Of a DNA stretch of 32,187 nt, positions 8,432 to 16,490 are shown in pieces (positions within the stretch are counted from its first letter, which is position 1; every line of letters starts with the position of its first letter). Source of the stretch: an uncultured Burkholderiales bacterium. GTDB lineage: Bacteria; Pseudomonadota; Gammaproteobacteria; Burkholderiales; Burkholderiaceae_C. A model generated the notes under the pieces. That model did not search any database, was not told the origin of the DNA, and worked only from the letters and a program-made list of their open reading frames with translations. Position numbers and translations under genes: made by a program. The stretch lies in the NCBI GenBank assembly GCA_903956845.1, contig CAJBOO010000084.1, positions 1 through 32,187 of the forward strand, given 5' to 3'.

Positions 8432-9828
8432 TGCGCGGCCTCTTGCACCTGTGCGCCGGGTTTGACTTGCCGCAGCAAGTCCATCATGTCGGCTTGGATG
8501 CGAGCCAAGGCCTCGGGGGTTTGGCCTTCAAAGCGCAAGACCAACACCGGTGTGGTGTTGGACGCCCTCACCAATCCAAAGCCATCTGCCCAGTCGATGC
8601 GCACGCCGTCGATGTCGCACAACACCGGTTGGTGCGTGGGTGACGGCATGCCTTGGGTTTGTGCAAGCAGGAGCAAGTCGGCGGTGACGCGGTGCGGCTC
8701 ACCTTCGGCGCAGGCCACGTTGAGCTCTGGGGTGGATTGGCTGGTGGGCAAAGCATGCAAGACCGCATTGGCGTCAGGCGAGCGGCTCAGGATCTCAAGC
8801 AAGCGGCAGCCTGCATAGGTGCCATCGTCAAATCCATACCAGCGTTCTTTGAAAAACACATGGCCGCTCATCTCACCACCCAAGGGCGAATCGATGGCTT
8901 TCATCTGCGCCTTGATCAGCGAATGACCGGTTTTGAACATCACAGGCACACCGCCAGCCGCGCGAATCGCTGGGGCGAGTTGCTGCGAGCATTTCACATC
9001 GAACACGATCGAGCCACCGGGTACGCGGCTCAGCACGTCTTTGGCAAACAGCATCATTTGGCGGTCGGGGTAAATGGTTTGGCCGTCGTTGGTGACGATG
9101 CCCAAACGGTCGCCATCGCCATCAAAGGCCAAGCCCAACTCGGCCCCGCTCGCCTTCAAGGCGGCGATCAGGTCGGTGAGGTTTTCGGGTTTGCTGGGGT
9201 CGGGGTGGTGATTGGGAAAGTCACCATCCACCTCGCTGAAGAGTTCAATCACCTCGCAGCCAATCGCACGCAAGATGTCGGGCGCAGATGCGCCAGCGAT
9301 GCCGTTGCCACTGTCCACCACGATGCGCATCGGGCGGCTCAATCGGATGTCTTGCACGATGCGGGTTTGGTAGTGCGCATTCACCGACACTTGCTCGACG
9401 CTGCCGCCCGCTTGCAAGACCCAGGTTTGGTCTTGCATCATTTGGCGCAGGCCTTGTATCTCGTCTCCGTGGATGGCTCGCCCCGCCATCACCATCTTGA
9501 ACCCGTTGTAATCCTTGGGGTTGTGGCTGCCGGTGATTTGAATGCCGCTGGTGCACAAGGTGTTGGCAGCAAAGTAAAGCTGGGGAGTGGTGACCATCCC
9601 CACATCGATCACGCGCACGCCCGCGTCGATCAAACCTTGCACCAATGCCTTGGCAAGCGAGGGGCCGCTCAAGCGGCCATCACGGCCAACAGCCACCGTG
9701 GTTTCACCCTGCGCCAAGGCTTGGGTGCCGAAGGCACGACCCAGGGCGGTGGCGAGTTCGGGATTCAATGCGCTGGGCACCACGCCACGGATGTCGTAGG
9801 CCTTGAAAACATGAGCTTGGATATGCAT
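8428..9828 (-). CDS. algC: Phosphomannomutase/phosphoglucomutase (AlgC/ManB type)
   Basis: Interconverts hexose 6-phosphates and 1-phosphates for LPS and polysaccharide precursors. The 466-aa length matches bifunctional PMM/PGM enzymes. Visible motifs are the phosphoserine loop TGSHNPKDYNG (S101), the metal loop DGDGDR (D236, D238, D240), the sugar-binding GEMSGHVFF and the phosphate-binding RASNTTPVLVLRFEG, in the expected order. It is the first gene of the waaC-waaA operon, which fits a role in supplying core sugars. No Shine-Dalgarno sequence precedes the ATG, and a TACAAT box ends 8 nt before it, so the message may be leaderless. The symbol manB is equally used for such genes. Confidence 0.92.
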   Translation of the reverse strand: MHIQAHVFKAYDIRGVVPSALNPELATALGRAFGTQALAQGETTVAVGRDGRLSGPSLAKALVQGLIDAGVRVIDVGMVTTPQLYFAANTLCTSGIQITGSHNPKDYNGFKMVMAGRAIHGDEIQGLRQMMQDQTWVLQAGGSVEQVSVNAHYQTRIVQDIRLSRPMRIVVDSGNGIAGASAPDILRAIGCEVIELFSEVDGDFPNHHPDPSKPENLTDLIAALKASGAELGLAFDGDGDRLGIVTNDGQTIYPDRQMMLFAKDVLSRVPGGSIVFDVKCSQQLAPAIRAAGGVPVMFKTGHSLIKAQMKAIDSPLGGEMSGHVFFKERWYGFDDGTYAGCRLLEILSRSPDANAVLHALPTSQSTPELNVACAEGEPHRVTADLLLLAQTQGMPSPTHQPVLCDIDGVRIDWADGFGLVRASNTTPVLVLRFEGQTPEALARIQADMMDLLRQVKPGAQVQEAAH

Positions 9829-9836
9829 GGTCGGGC

Positions 9837-9842
9837 ATTGTA
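9837..9842 (-). promoter_or_regulatory. Candidate -10 box (TACAAT) of the algC-waaC-waaA operon
   Basis: TACAAT on the minus strand ends 8 nt before the algC ATG, so transcription would begin at or next to the start codon. No good -35 is seen at 16-18 nt. There is no ribosome-binding site between the box and the ATG, which fits a leaderless message. Confidence 0.4.
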
Positions 9843-9881
9843 GGTCGCGTGGCCACGGGCGCTGAGGGGCCGTCCAACGCT

Positions 9882-9887
9882 TATGAT
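9882..9887 (+). promoter_or_regulatory. Candidate -10 box (TATGAT) for ogt
   Basis: TATGAT lies 36 nt upstream of the preferred ogt start in the 95-nt gap between the divergent algC and ogt genes. No convincing -35 element is visible, so this is only a suggestion. The box sits inside a 14-codon open frame (9883-9927) that ends across the ogt ATG. Confidence 0.25.
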
Positions 9888-9923
9888 GACCTCCATGTTT
9901 GTGCCGCAGTCCACTCCGTCCAC

Positions 9924-10442
9924 ATGACCTCTGCCTCCAAAGTGTTTGCCGACCATTGCCAAGCCTGGCAGATGCCGATCAGCACCCCACTGGGAGGCAT
10001 GACCTTGGTGGCCACCGAAGCCGGTTTGAGCGGTGCATGGTTTGACAACCAGCGACACAAACCCAGCTTCCAACACCTCCCTTGGGGCCCCAAACAACAC
10101 TGGTTGCGCATGGCCAAACAGCAACTGAGCGAGTACTTTGCAGGACAGCGAGAACAGTTTGACCTGGCCTTGGACGCCCTCAGTGGCAGCTTGTTTCAGC
10201 AACAGGTCTGGCAAGCCTTGCGTCAAATCCCTTTCGGTCGCTTCAGTACTTACGGCGAGTTGGCCCAACACCTGAACCACAGCAACGGTGCCCGCGCGGT
10301 GGGCATGGCGGTGGGACGCAACCCCTGGAGCATCATCGTGCCTTGTCACCGGGTGGTAGCCGCGAATGGTGCACTCACGGGTTACGCTGGCGGCCTGGAC
10401 CGCAAATTAGCCCTGTTGCAACAAGAGGGAATGCTTTTGTGA
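9924..10442 (+). CDS. ogt: Methylated-DNA--[protein]-cysteine S-methyltransferase
   Basis: Suicide DNA repair protein that transfers O6-alkyl groups from guanine (and O4 from thymine) to its own cysteine. The active site is IIVPCHRVV with acceptor C141, followed by the usual GYAGGLDRKLALLQQEG tail; the helix-turn-helix region FSTYGELAQHL and the Asn-hinge region lie before it. The protein is 172 aa from ATG 9924, typical for Ogt. A GTG at 9849 would add 25 residues that do not look like Ogt, so it was not chosen. It diverges from the LPS operon; no Ada-type regulatory domain is attached, so induction by alkylation cannot be inferred. Confidence 0.95.
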   Translation: MTSASKVFADHCQAWQMPISTPLGGMTLVATEAGLSGAWFDNQRHKPSFQHLPWGPKQHWLRMAKQQLSEYFAGQREQFDLALDALSGSLFQQQVWQALRQIPFGRFSTYGELAQHLNHSNGARAVGMAVGRNPWSIIVPCHRVVAANGALTGYAGGLDRKLALLQQEGMLL

Positions 10443-10548
10443 AACCCGCTTTGCCCTGGCGGTCATGGCTGCCAGATTTTGCTGGGCACCGCCTTGGCCA
10501 GTGGCTTGCTGCCGCGTCGCCTGCCCGTCACGCTGTGAGTGTCAGCCT

Positions 10549-11406
10549 TCACAGGCGTTCTTGACAGACCCCAAGCACCAGGTCGTTCAAGGGGTGTCCT
10601 CGCGTTGCAAAAGCGTCCATCATGCTGAAGTGGTGCAATCCCGGCACCACTTGCGCCACCGGCACGCATTGGCGTCCCCAGGCGTTTTGAATCAACTGGT
10701 TGTGGCTTAAAAACGCTTCGCTTTCCAACCCACCCACGACGCTGAAGAGCTGCCCCGCCATGGGCGGGACCATCCAAGCTGGGCTGCAAGCCAGCACTTG
10801 CTTGTCGTCCAATCGCAGGTCTTGTTGCAGCAAAGGCGATTGGCGAACAGAGTCCAATTCGTACAAGCCCGAAACCGACAGGGATGTTTTGACCAGATCG
10901 GGTGGCAAGTCGGGCTCGTAGGCACGCCAATCGCAGCCCATCAACATGGCGGTCAAATGCCCCCCTGCCGAATGCCCGGCCAGGTGGATGCGGCTGGGGT
11001 CTCCTCCCCAGGTGTCGATGTGCCGCCATACCCAGGCCAAGGCCTTGACCATTTGCATGACGATGTCGGGAATGGTGACCGCGGGACACAAGGCGTAATT
11101 CGGCACCACCACGCAAACCCCTTGCTCGGTCAGGGCAGGCGCCACGAAGGAGTGGTCAGATTTGTCCAAGGCGCGCCAATAGCCGCCATGCAAAAACACC
11201 AAGACCGGGGCCTTGGCTTGGGAGGTGGTGAAGATGTCGAGGTTTTCGCTGGGACCGCTGCCGTAACGCAGGTCGGTCAAGCATGGTTGGGTGTGACGCA
11301 CCGCTTGTGAATCAGCCGTCCAGCGTTGCAAATAAGTGGCGAAGTCGGGTACCAAGGCCCGGTTGTTGTAGACCCGGTCAAACCACGCTGGCGAACGTGC
11401 GTCCAA
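10549..11406 (-). CDS. Alpha/beta hydrolase, arylformamidase/KynB-like esterase
   Basis: A 285-aa cytoplasmic hydrolase. The oxyanion-hole motif HGGYW is at 73-77 and the nucleophile elbow GHSAGGH places the catalytic serine at 146; a late His in GLHHFSMMD is the probable third triad member. This pattern is typical of the carboxylesterase group that includes kynurenine formamidases and related esterases; the substrate is not known. The N-terminus (AWFDRVYNNRALVPDF) matches that group. The start is TTG at 11406, only 3 nt after the bactofilin stop, with no strong ribosome-binding site, and no better in-frame start exists nearby. It is probably the last gene of the M23 peptidase-bactofilin transcript. 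Confidence 0.85.
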   Translation of the reverse strand: MDARSPAWFDRVYNNRALVPDFATYLQRWTADSQAVRHTQPCLTDLRYGSGPSENLDIFTTSQAKAPVLVFLHGGYWRALDKSDHSFVAPALTEQGVCVVVPNYALCPAVTIPDIVMQMVKALAWVWRHIDTWGGDPSRIHLAGHSAGGHLTAMLMGCDWRAYEPDLPPDLVKTSLSVSGLYELDSVRQSPLLQQDLRLDDKQVLACSPAWMVPPMAGQLFSVVGGLESEAFLSHNQLIQNAWGRQCVPVAQVVPGLHHFSMMDAFATRGHPLNDLVLGVCQERL

Positions 11407-11409
11407 GGT

Positions 11410-11844
11410 TTATTTGCTGGTTTGCGCTTGGCGAATCGCTGAATTGGCCGCGTCGCCTGCGGTACTGCCGCCCGCTGGGTTTTGGATCACCAGGCCCAGC
11501 AATCGCGCACCGTGTTCGACCGCGATCGAGCCATAAGAAATATCGCCATGCACCACCGAGTCTTTGTGGAACTCGACGCGCTCAGACGCGTAAATATTGC
11601 CTTCCACCTTGCCCGCCACCATGACGCGGTGGGCGGTGACGTCCCCGGAGACTTCACCACTGGCGCCAATGGCGACCGTGACTTTGTTTTCCTTGGCGGT
11701 TTCGATGTTGCCGACCACCTTGCCATCGATGCGCACGCTGTCAACCAACACCACGCGCCCGTAAATTTGGGTGGTGCGCCCGATCAGGGTTTCAAACCGC
11801 TCTTGCGAGCTGGCCAGGGGTTTTTCGCGCAATTTTTCAAACAT
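11410..11844 (-). CDS. Bactofilin family cytoskeletal protein
   Basis: A 144-aa polymer-forming protein. The body is a right-handed beta-helix of short repeats (GKVVGNI, GEVSGDV, GKVEGNI, and so on) flanked by unstructured tails, the classical bactofilin layout; these proteins assemble into filaments without nucleotides at the inner membrane. ATG 11844 is preferred over the TTG at 11865 because GGAG lies 8 nt upstream of it and because MFEKLREK is the common bactofilin opening. It directly follows the M23 peptidase gene, 17 nt after its stop. Such pairs shape the cell wall in other bacteria, which suggests this bactofilin scaffolds the peptidase. Confidence 0.92.
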   Translation of the reverse strand: MFEKLREKPLASSQERFETLIGRTTQIYGRVVLVDSVRIDGKVVGNIETAKENKVTVAIGASGEVSGDVTAHRVMVAGKVEGNIYASERVEFHKDSVVHGDISYGSIAVEHGARLLGLVIQNPAGGSTAGDAANSAIRQAQTSK

Positions 11845-11861
11845 GGGGACTCCGGTGCGGT

Positions 11862-12791
11862 TCAACTCGAACTCAAGGGCAACACCTGGACAGGGTTGAT
11901 GACCCGTTCCTTGTTGAACACCTCGTAATGCAAATGGGGCCCGGTGGAGCGGCCAGTGCTGCCGACTTCGCCCAGCACGCTGCCGCGCTCGACGCTGTCA
12001 CCCACTTGTGCGATGCGCTTGCTCAAGTGGGCATAACGGGTGGCAAAGCCTTCGGCGTGTTGGACTTCGATCACGTTGCCGTAACCCATGTCCCAGCCTG
12101 AGCGAACGACCGTGCCTTTGGCTGAAGCCACCACCTTGGTGCCGGTGGCTGCGGTGAAATCCAAGCCTTCATGCATGGCCAAACCGCCGGTGAACGGGTC
12201 GTTGCGGATGCCAAAACCACTGCTCACCCGAAAGTCGCCTTGGATGGGAACGCCGGTCGGGAGGGTGTGGAGCCAATCGAGCTGTTTTTCCCAGCGGCTG
12301 CGCAATTCAAGAACCGCGTTTTGGGTTTGCACAAAATCTTGCAGGGTTTGGTCAAACTCGATGCCCAAAGGCTGTCTGAACAAACTAGAGAAAGGACGGG
12401 GTGCCACCAAGGGGCCGCCTTTGTTGTCGTCTCGGCGGTTGACCTTGTCACGCACCACCGTGGGGGTGGCCATTTCCATGAAACGGTTCTTCATGGTTTC
12501 GAGCTGGCGAATTTCGTTGACCGTGGTTTGCATGGATTCGCGCAATTGCGCCAGGTGATCCCGGTAGACCGACTCCATGCGCTTTTGCTCGGCCTCGGTG
12601 GTCACGCCACCAATGCTGCGCGCCAGGTCGGGGTTGTATTCCACCGCGATTTTGAAACCCACGAAGTGCAGCAAGAAACCGGAGGCGACCAGGAACAAAC
12701 CCACCATCACCGACGCCATGAGCACGGTGCGGGTGGTGATCGAGATGGTCCTGACGTTACCGGTCGGCCCTGAGAGCCACATCAACTGCAT
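11862..12791 (-). CDS. M23 family metallopeptidase with N-terminal membrane anchor and coiled coil
   Basis: Cell-wall endopeptidase or activator of 309 aa. It has a short cytoplasmic segment, one membrane anchor (about residues 23-48), a periplasmic coiled coil with many Glu, Arg and Gln (about 65-105) and a C-terminal LytM domain. The zinc ligands are intact: H207 and D211 in HEGLDF, and H286/H288 in HLHYEV. An active peptidoglycan hydrolase is therefore likely, in contrast to degenerate EnvC-like activators. An AGGA sequence 8 nt before ATG 12791 supports the start. The bactofilin and hydrolase genes follow, and the pair resembles the peptidase-bactofilin modules that control cell shape. 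Confidence 0.93.
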   Translation of the reverse strand: MQLMWLSGPTGNVRTISITTRTVLMASVMVGLFLVASGFLLHFVGFKIAVEYNPDLARSIGGVTTEAEQKRMESVYRDHLAQLRESMQTTVNEIRQLETMKNRFMEMATPTVVRDKVNRRDDNKGGPLVAPRPFSSLFRQPLGIEFDQTLQDFVQTQNAVLELRSRWEKQLDWLHTLPTGVPIQGDFRVSSGFGIRNDPFTGGLAMHEGLDFTAATGTKVVASAKGTVVRSGWDMGYGNVIEVQHAEGFATRYAHLSKRIAQVGDSVERGSVLGEVGSTGRSTGPHLHYEVFNKERVINPVQVLPLSSS

Positions 12792-12944
12792 GCACGGATC
12801 CTGTGTTTTTGTGAGTCCTGCGGACCCACCCTGAAATAGGGATCGTCATTCTATGCACAGACCTGAAGTCCGCAAAGCAAAAAATTCTGCCTTTATTAAA
12901 TATATAGAAAGCCTTTTTCAGGTGTTTTTGGCATAAAGCACTAC
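12792..12944. other. 153-nt gap without a gene, AT-rich part at about 12880-12925
   Basis: The gap separates two minus-strand gene groups and should hold the promoter of the M23 peptidase gene. TAGAAT on the minus strand (12848-12853) is a possible -10, with TTTGCG 17 nt upstream as a poor -35. The AT-rich stretch contains no obvious hairpin terminator for the membrane-protein pair upstream. Confidence 0.4.
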
Positions 12945-13745
12945 CTACTGGGATCCCAGCCAGTGGCTCAAAAAGAAAACACTGCTCAAATTGGTAGCCC
13001 ATGCCCAAAAAAACCGGTTCAGGCCAAAAAACCAGAACACCAAGAAGTGAAACAGCAAGGCAACGCCACCGAAAAGCCACACCCAATCGGGTTTGAACAG
13101 CACCAAGGGGAACACCCCTTCCCACACAATGAAGGCCCAACTGCAGACGAAAGCCACTGCCGGGCGGCGAAACACACTGTCCGCCGCCAATGGCCCGTAG
13201 AGGCCACTGTTGAGAAACACCGTCATGGCTTGGCCGCTGCGCCATTCGGCACGCTTGAGCTTGACCCAGCCGGAGATGAAATAGGAGCTGAGGGTGTGGA
13301 TGGCGACATAGCCCAAGCCGGTTGCCCACGCCAAACTGGGGTCCAAGAACAGCATGAGCACCTGCGCGATCAAGATGCCGGTCAAGCTCACCAGGGTCAT
13401 GAAGTCGCTGCCGCCATTGAACGCCCCGCGCCAGCGCACCAAGATCAACAGCTGAATGACAAACAACACCACGGCGATCCCTAAGTTGGCCCCGCCAACC
13501 GCCAATGACAAGGCCGCCAGGCCTCGCAGCCACAGCAAGGCGCGGTAAGGCACAGGCTGATAAAGCCTGTCCAAGCATGGCAAGACCCAAGCGGGTGAGG
13601 CAGGTATGTCGGCCCGCTGCACCGGCCAAGACCAGACGCCTGAGGGGTCGGTGCTGTCAGCGATGCGCCAGTACTCGATGGTTTGCAGCAGCACGCTCCA
13701 AGCGCACAACAGCTCTAGGCAACGGATGACTTGGTCTCCGCTCAC
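12945..13745 (-). CDS. Polytopic membrane protein, HTTM-like
   Basis: A 266-aa integral membrane protein with about six or seven hydrophobic segments. A central segment (FNGGSDFMTLVSLTG) between membrane helices resembles the GG-D region of HTTM/vitamin-K-carboxylase-like proteins, but I cannot confirm homology. Many Trp and Phe residues are present in the C-terminal half. The start is GTG at 13745 and overlaps the stop of the upstream gene as GTGA, so the two are translationally coupled. Catalytic function is unknown; the known HTTM carboxylase active-site lysine cannot be assigned. Confidence 0.75.
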   Translation of the reverse strand: MSGDQVIRCLELLCAWSVLLQTIEYWRIADSTDPSGVWSWPVQRADIPASPAWVLPCLDRLYQPVPYRALLWLRGLAALSLAVGGANLGIAVVLFVIQLLILVRWRGAFNGGSDFMTLVSLTGILIAQVLMLFLDPSLAWATGLGYVAIHTLSSYFISGWVKLKRAEWRSGQAMTVFLNSGLYGPLAADSVFRRPAVAFVCSWAFIVWEGVFPLVLFKPDWVWLFGGVALLFHFLVFWFFGLNRFFWAWATNLSSVFFLSHWLGSQ

Positions 13746-14254
13746 AGTGCCATCTCCGGGCTGCGCAGCACCGTGTCACTGCTGGCAAAACCACTGGGAA
13801 TGGGTCGCTCCAGCCGGATTTCCAGCTGATAGCGTCCTTGCGCGAGCCCAGGGTGCAGGCGGCGAACGGCCTGCGCTGCCAAGCGACACACCAATTGGTA
13901 AGTCACCAAGCGACTGGCATCTTGCCCCTCCCCCAAGTCCTTGATGTCACTGGACAAATGGTCCACCAGGTTTTGCTCGGCCAGGGCACGGTTGCCCCAG
14001 GGGTTGTGAAACAGGTTCCAGACGCTGCGGGTGCGGCGCGGGTAGACCCACTGCCAATCGCTCCAGGCTTGACCGGGGGCTTCACAGCGCACATACAAAT
14101 GCGGCACAGGCCCGACCTGGTGATAGAACTGCCAATTGGGAAAGAAGGCGCGAAACAAAAAGAACCACGGCCCGCGCACGGTTTGGCTCTGCCACACCAA
14201 TCCGATGGCCAGCCAAACAAAATACATCAAGATCAACCATGCGATGGTTGGCAT
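13742..14254 (-). CDS. Unknown protein with single N-terminal membrane segment
   Basis: A 170-aa protein that I do not recognise. An N-terminal hydrophobic helix (IAWLILMYFVWLAIGLVW) is followed by a soluble domain rich in Trp, Arg and His, with the conspicuous stretch YPRRTRSVWNLFHNPWGNRA. ATG 14254 is chosen because GGAG lies 8 nt upstream and the hydrophobic helix starts at once; the longer frame to 14587 would run antisense through minC. It overlaps the HTTM-like gene by four bases (GTGA), so the products probably act together in the inner membrane. Confidence 0.7.
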   Translation of the reverse strand: MPTIAWLILMYFVWLAIGLVWQSQTVRGPWFFLFRAFFPNWQFYHQVGPVPHLYVRCEAPGQAWSDWQWVYPRRTRSVWNLFHNPWGNRALAEQNLVDHLSSDIKDLGEGQDASRLVTYQLVCRLAAQAVRRLHPGLAQGRYQLEIRLERPIPSGFASSDTVLRSPEMAL

Positions 14255-14346
14255 ACCCTGCTCTCCTGCAATTGGCAGCCATTGTCCCGAAATTGGCCGG
14301 CGGCCTAGCGGGCTCCAGGTCAAGGCGGCCAAGCGTGTAAAGTCAC

Positions 14347-14364
14347 GGCCTGATGTGTCAGGCC
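14347..14364 (+). promoter_or_regulatory. Perfect hairpin in the minC upstream region
   Basis: GGCCTGA (14347-14353) and TCAGGCC (14358-14364) form a 7-bp stem with the 4-nt loop TGTG, ending 26 nt before the minC ATG. It lacks a T-tract on either strand, so it is not a normal terminator. It may be a leader hairpin of the minCDE message or a protein-binding dyad. Confidence 0.5.
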
Positions 14365-14390
14365 TACCGCTTGAACCCACCGGATACTTT

Positions 14391-15122
14391 ATGAGCGCTC
14401 GTTCTACCCCTTTGTCCTTTGAAATCAAAAACGCCAACCTGCCGCTGGTATCGGTTTTGGTCAAATCCCTGGACCTGGCGCAATTGGCCACTGACTTGCA
14501 AACCCGTTTTGGCGACTCCCCTGATTTTTTCGACAACGACCCCAGCCTGATCGACATCCAGGACACCGAAGGCGCCTTGGATCTCAACGGCCTGTTGCAA
14601 TTGCTGCGCCGCTACCGCTTGAACCCCGTCGCCCTCAAAGCAGGCCATCCCGCCCACGAAGCCGCAGCCACCTTGGCCGGCCTGTTCATCACCAGCGAAG
14701 CGCGGGTCTTGCCTGGCGCCTCGGCCACCACTGAAGTGGTGCGCGAAGTCATCCGCGAAGTCGAGGTGGTGCGCGAAGTGGCCGGCGCGGGTCAGAGCGC
14801 CATGGTGGTGGACAAACCCTTGCGATCAGGTCAACAGGTGTATGCGCGGGGCCGAGACCTGGTGGTGTTGGCCATGGTCAACCCCGGTGCCGAGGTGATG
14901 GCCGATGGGCATATCCATGTGTATGCACCGTTGCGTGGCAAAGCCATTGCGGGTGCCAAGGGCGACACCAGTGCACGCATTTTTGCCGCGAGTTTGGAAG
15001 CCGAATTGGTGTCCATCGCAGGTGTTTACCGCACCAGTGACACCCCCTTGCCCAAAGAAGTGGCAGGCAAGGCCGCGCAGGTCTGGTTGGCAGACGACAA
15101 GTTGGTGATGCGGGCCTTGTAA
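14391..15122 (+). CDS. minC: Septum site-determining protein MinC
   Basis: FtsZ-assembly inhibitor of 243 aa that is recruited to the membrane by MinD and blocks division near the poles. The N-terminal domain (SFEIKNANLPLVSVLVK) binds FtsZ; the C-terminal beta-helical domain (SGQQVYARGRDLVVLAMVNP through SARIFAASLEAELVSIAGVY) dimerises and binds MinD. The linker between them holds an unusual run of Glu-Val-Val-Arg-like repeats (residues about 112-128). ATG 14391 gives the normal family length; longer frames run back into an antisense unknown gene. minD follows after 68 nt. Confidence 0.96.
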   Translation: MSARSTPLSFEIKNANLPLVSVLVKSLDLAQLATDLQTRFGDSPDFFDNDPSLIDIQDTEGALDLNGLLQLLRRYRLNPVALKAGHPAHEAAATLAGLFITSEARVLPGASATTEVVREVIREVEVVREVAGAGQSAMVVDKPLRSGQQVYARGRDLVVLAMVNPGAEVMADGHIHVYAPLRGKAIAGAKGDTSARIFAASLEAELVSIAGVYRTSDTPLPKEVAGKAAQVWLADDKLVMRAL

Positions 15123-15190
15123 ACTCTCAGGCTATCTCCTGCGACGCATGGCCGTTGCAGCGGTTTATTTCTCAACAAGGATTTTTTTCG

Positions 15191-16006
15191 ATGACCAAAA
15201 TAGTCGTGGTGACCTCAGGCAAGGGCGGCGTGGGCAAAACCACCACCAGCGCCAGTTTTGCATCTGGTTTGGCTTTGCGTGGCCACAAAACCGTGGTGAT
15301 CGACTTTGATGTCGGTTTACGCAACCTCGACTTGATCATGGGCTGCGAACGCCGAGTGGTCTATGACTTTGTCAATGTCATCAATGGCGAAGCCACCCTC
15401 AACCAGGCCTTGATCAAAGACAAGCATTCCGACAAGCTGTATGTGCTGGCCGCTTCACAAACCAGAGACAAAGAAGCCCTGACCCAAGACGGCGTTGAGC
15501 GCGTGTTGCGCGAATTGGCTGGCATGGATTTCGAATTCATCGTGTGCGATTCACCCGCTGGCATCGAAACCGGCGCCTTGATGGCGATGCACTTTGCCGA
15601 TGAAGCCTTGATCGTCACCAACCCTGAAGTCTCCTCTGTGCGTGACTCAGACCGTATTTTGGGCATGTTGGGCAGCAAAACCATGCGTGCCATCCAAGGC
15701 CAAGAACCCATCAAAGAACATTTGCTCATCACCCGCTACAACCCCACCCGCGTTCAAGACGGTCACATGTTGTCGCTGGAAGACATCCAAGACATCTTGC
15801 GCATCCCCTTGATTGGCGTGATTCCCGAGTCCGAAGACGTGTTGCAAGCCTCCAACCAAGGTGTGCCTGCGGTGCTGCTGGACAAGAGCGACGTGGCTGA
15901 AGCCTACAAAGACGTGGTGGACCGCTTCTTGGGCAAGGAAGTGCCTTTGCGCTTCACCGAGGCCGCCAAACAAGGCTTGTTGCAACGCGTGTTCGGTCGG
16001 AGATAA
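15191..16006 (+). CDS. minD: Septum site-determining ATPase MinD
   Basis: Membrane-binding ParA-type ATPase of 271 aa that drives pole-to-pole oscillation with MinE and positions MinC. The deviant Walker A motif is KGGVGKTT (K11 signature lysine, K16), followed by [15 protein letters not shown] and DSPAGIE. The C-terminal amphipathic membrane-targeting helix is [18 protein letters not shown] 15191 has AAGGA about 9 nt upstream; a frame to 15155 adds 12 residues not seen in the family. minE begins 5 nt after its stop. Confidence 0.98.
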   Translation: MTKIVVVTSGKGGVGKTTTSASFASGLALRGHKTVVIDFDVGLRNLDLIMGCERRVVYDFVNVINGEATLNQALIKDKHSDKLYVLAASQTRDKEALTQDGVERVLRELAGMDFEFIVCDSPAGIETGALMAMHFADEALIVTNPEVSSVRDSDRILGMLGSKTMRAIQGQEPIKEHLLITRYNPTRVQDGHMLSLEDIQDILRIPLIGVIPESEDVLQASNQGVPAVLLDKSDVAEAYKDVVDRFLGKEVPLRFTEAAKQGLLQRVFGRR

Positions 16007-16011
16007 GCAGC

Positions 16012-16272
16012 ATGTCCTTTCTGTCTTTCCTGATTGGCGAAAAGAAAAAAACCGCCAGCGTGGCCAAAGAGCGGCTGCAAATCATCCTCGCGCACGAGCG
16101 CTCAGGCCAAAACGCCCACCAACCGGACTATTTGCCCGACTTGCAGCGCGACTTGATCGCGGTGCTGTCCAAGTACGTCAACATCAACCCCAATGACATC
16201 AAAGTCAACCTCGAGCGTCAAGACAACCTCGAGGTACTGGAAGTCAAAATCGAGTTGCCTGACGCTCGCTGA
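16012..16272 (+). CDS. minE: Cell division topological specificity factor MinE
   Basis: An 86-aa protein that stimulates MinD ATPase and confines MinC inhibition to the poles. The N-terminal membrane-targeting and anti-MinCD helix ([22 protein letters not shown] is the region) is followed by IILAHERSG and the dimerisation domain. A GGAG sequence overlapping the minD end is the ribosome-binding site. It closes the minCDE operon and is followed by a strong terminator 17 nt downstream. Confidence 0.97.
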   Translation: MSFLSFLIGEKKKTASVAKERLQIILAHERSGQNAHQPDYLPDLQRDLIAVLSKYVNINPNDIKVNLERQDNLEVLEVKIELPDAR

Positions 16273-16289
16273 GACGCGTCTTGACCATG

Positions 16290-16319
16290 AAAAAAGGCGA
16301 CCCGCAGGTCGCCTTTTTT
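16290..16319 (+). terminator. Rho-independent terminator after minE
   Basis: Stem GGCGACC (16296-16302) and GGTCGCC (16307-16313) with the loop CGCA, flanked by six A residues before and six T residues after. The stem can extend through the A/T pairs. The A-tract and T-tract make it work in both directions, though no minus-strand gene ends here. Confidence 0.92.
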
Positions 16320-16490
16320 CATGGGTAGGGTCTGAAAAGAGTCTATCAAACCCCTGTGCAACTCAGATGAATGGAAGTTGGTCGCATGAATATGCGATTC
16401 GCCGAGATGAGAAGGTCTCCAAAATCGGCAAATGGTTTCGGCAATGAACACCAGACGATCCCCACTTTCCATCTGTACCAGGAAACACAC

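Noticed and set aside
8653-9843. 396-aa open frame on the plus strand opposite algC
   Set aside because: It runs antisense through the intact phosphohexomutase, is rich in His and Gly as is usual for shadow frames in GC-rich DNA, and matches no family.
10439-10564. 41-codon frame starting with GTG that overlaps the ogt stop as GTGA
   Set aside because: The overlap is suggestive, but the product has no recognisable feature, and it overlaps the end of the opposing hydrolase gene. A remnant of a lost downstream gene is possible.
14136-14390. Extension of minC to 14136
   Set aside because: It would overlap the divergent unknown gene and exceed the normal MinC length; the MinC domain starts just after ATG 14391.
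16383-16396. Short inverted repeat CGCAT-GAAT-ATGCG before the winged-helix gene
   Set aside because: Five-bp arms can arise by chance; no support from position relative to a promoter.
16371-16490. N-terminal extension of the winged-helix gene from 16371
   Set aside because: No ribosome-binding site precedes it and the added residues look non-protein-like; ATG 16491 has AGGA at good spacing.
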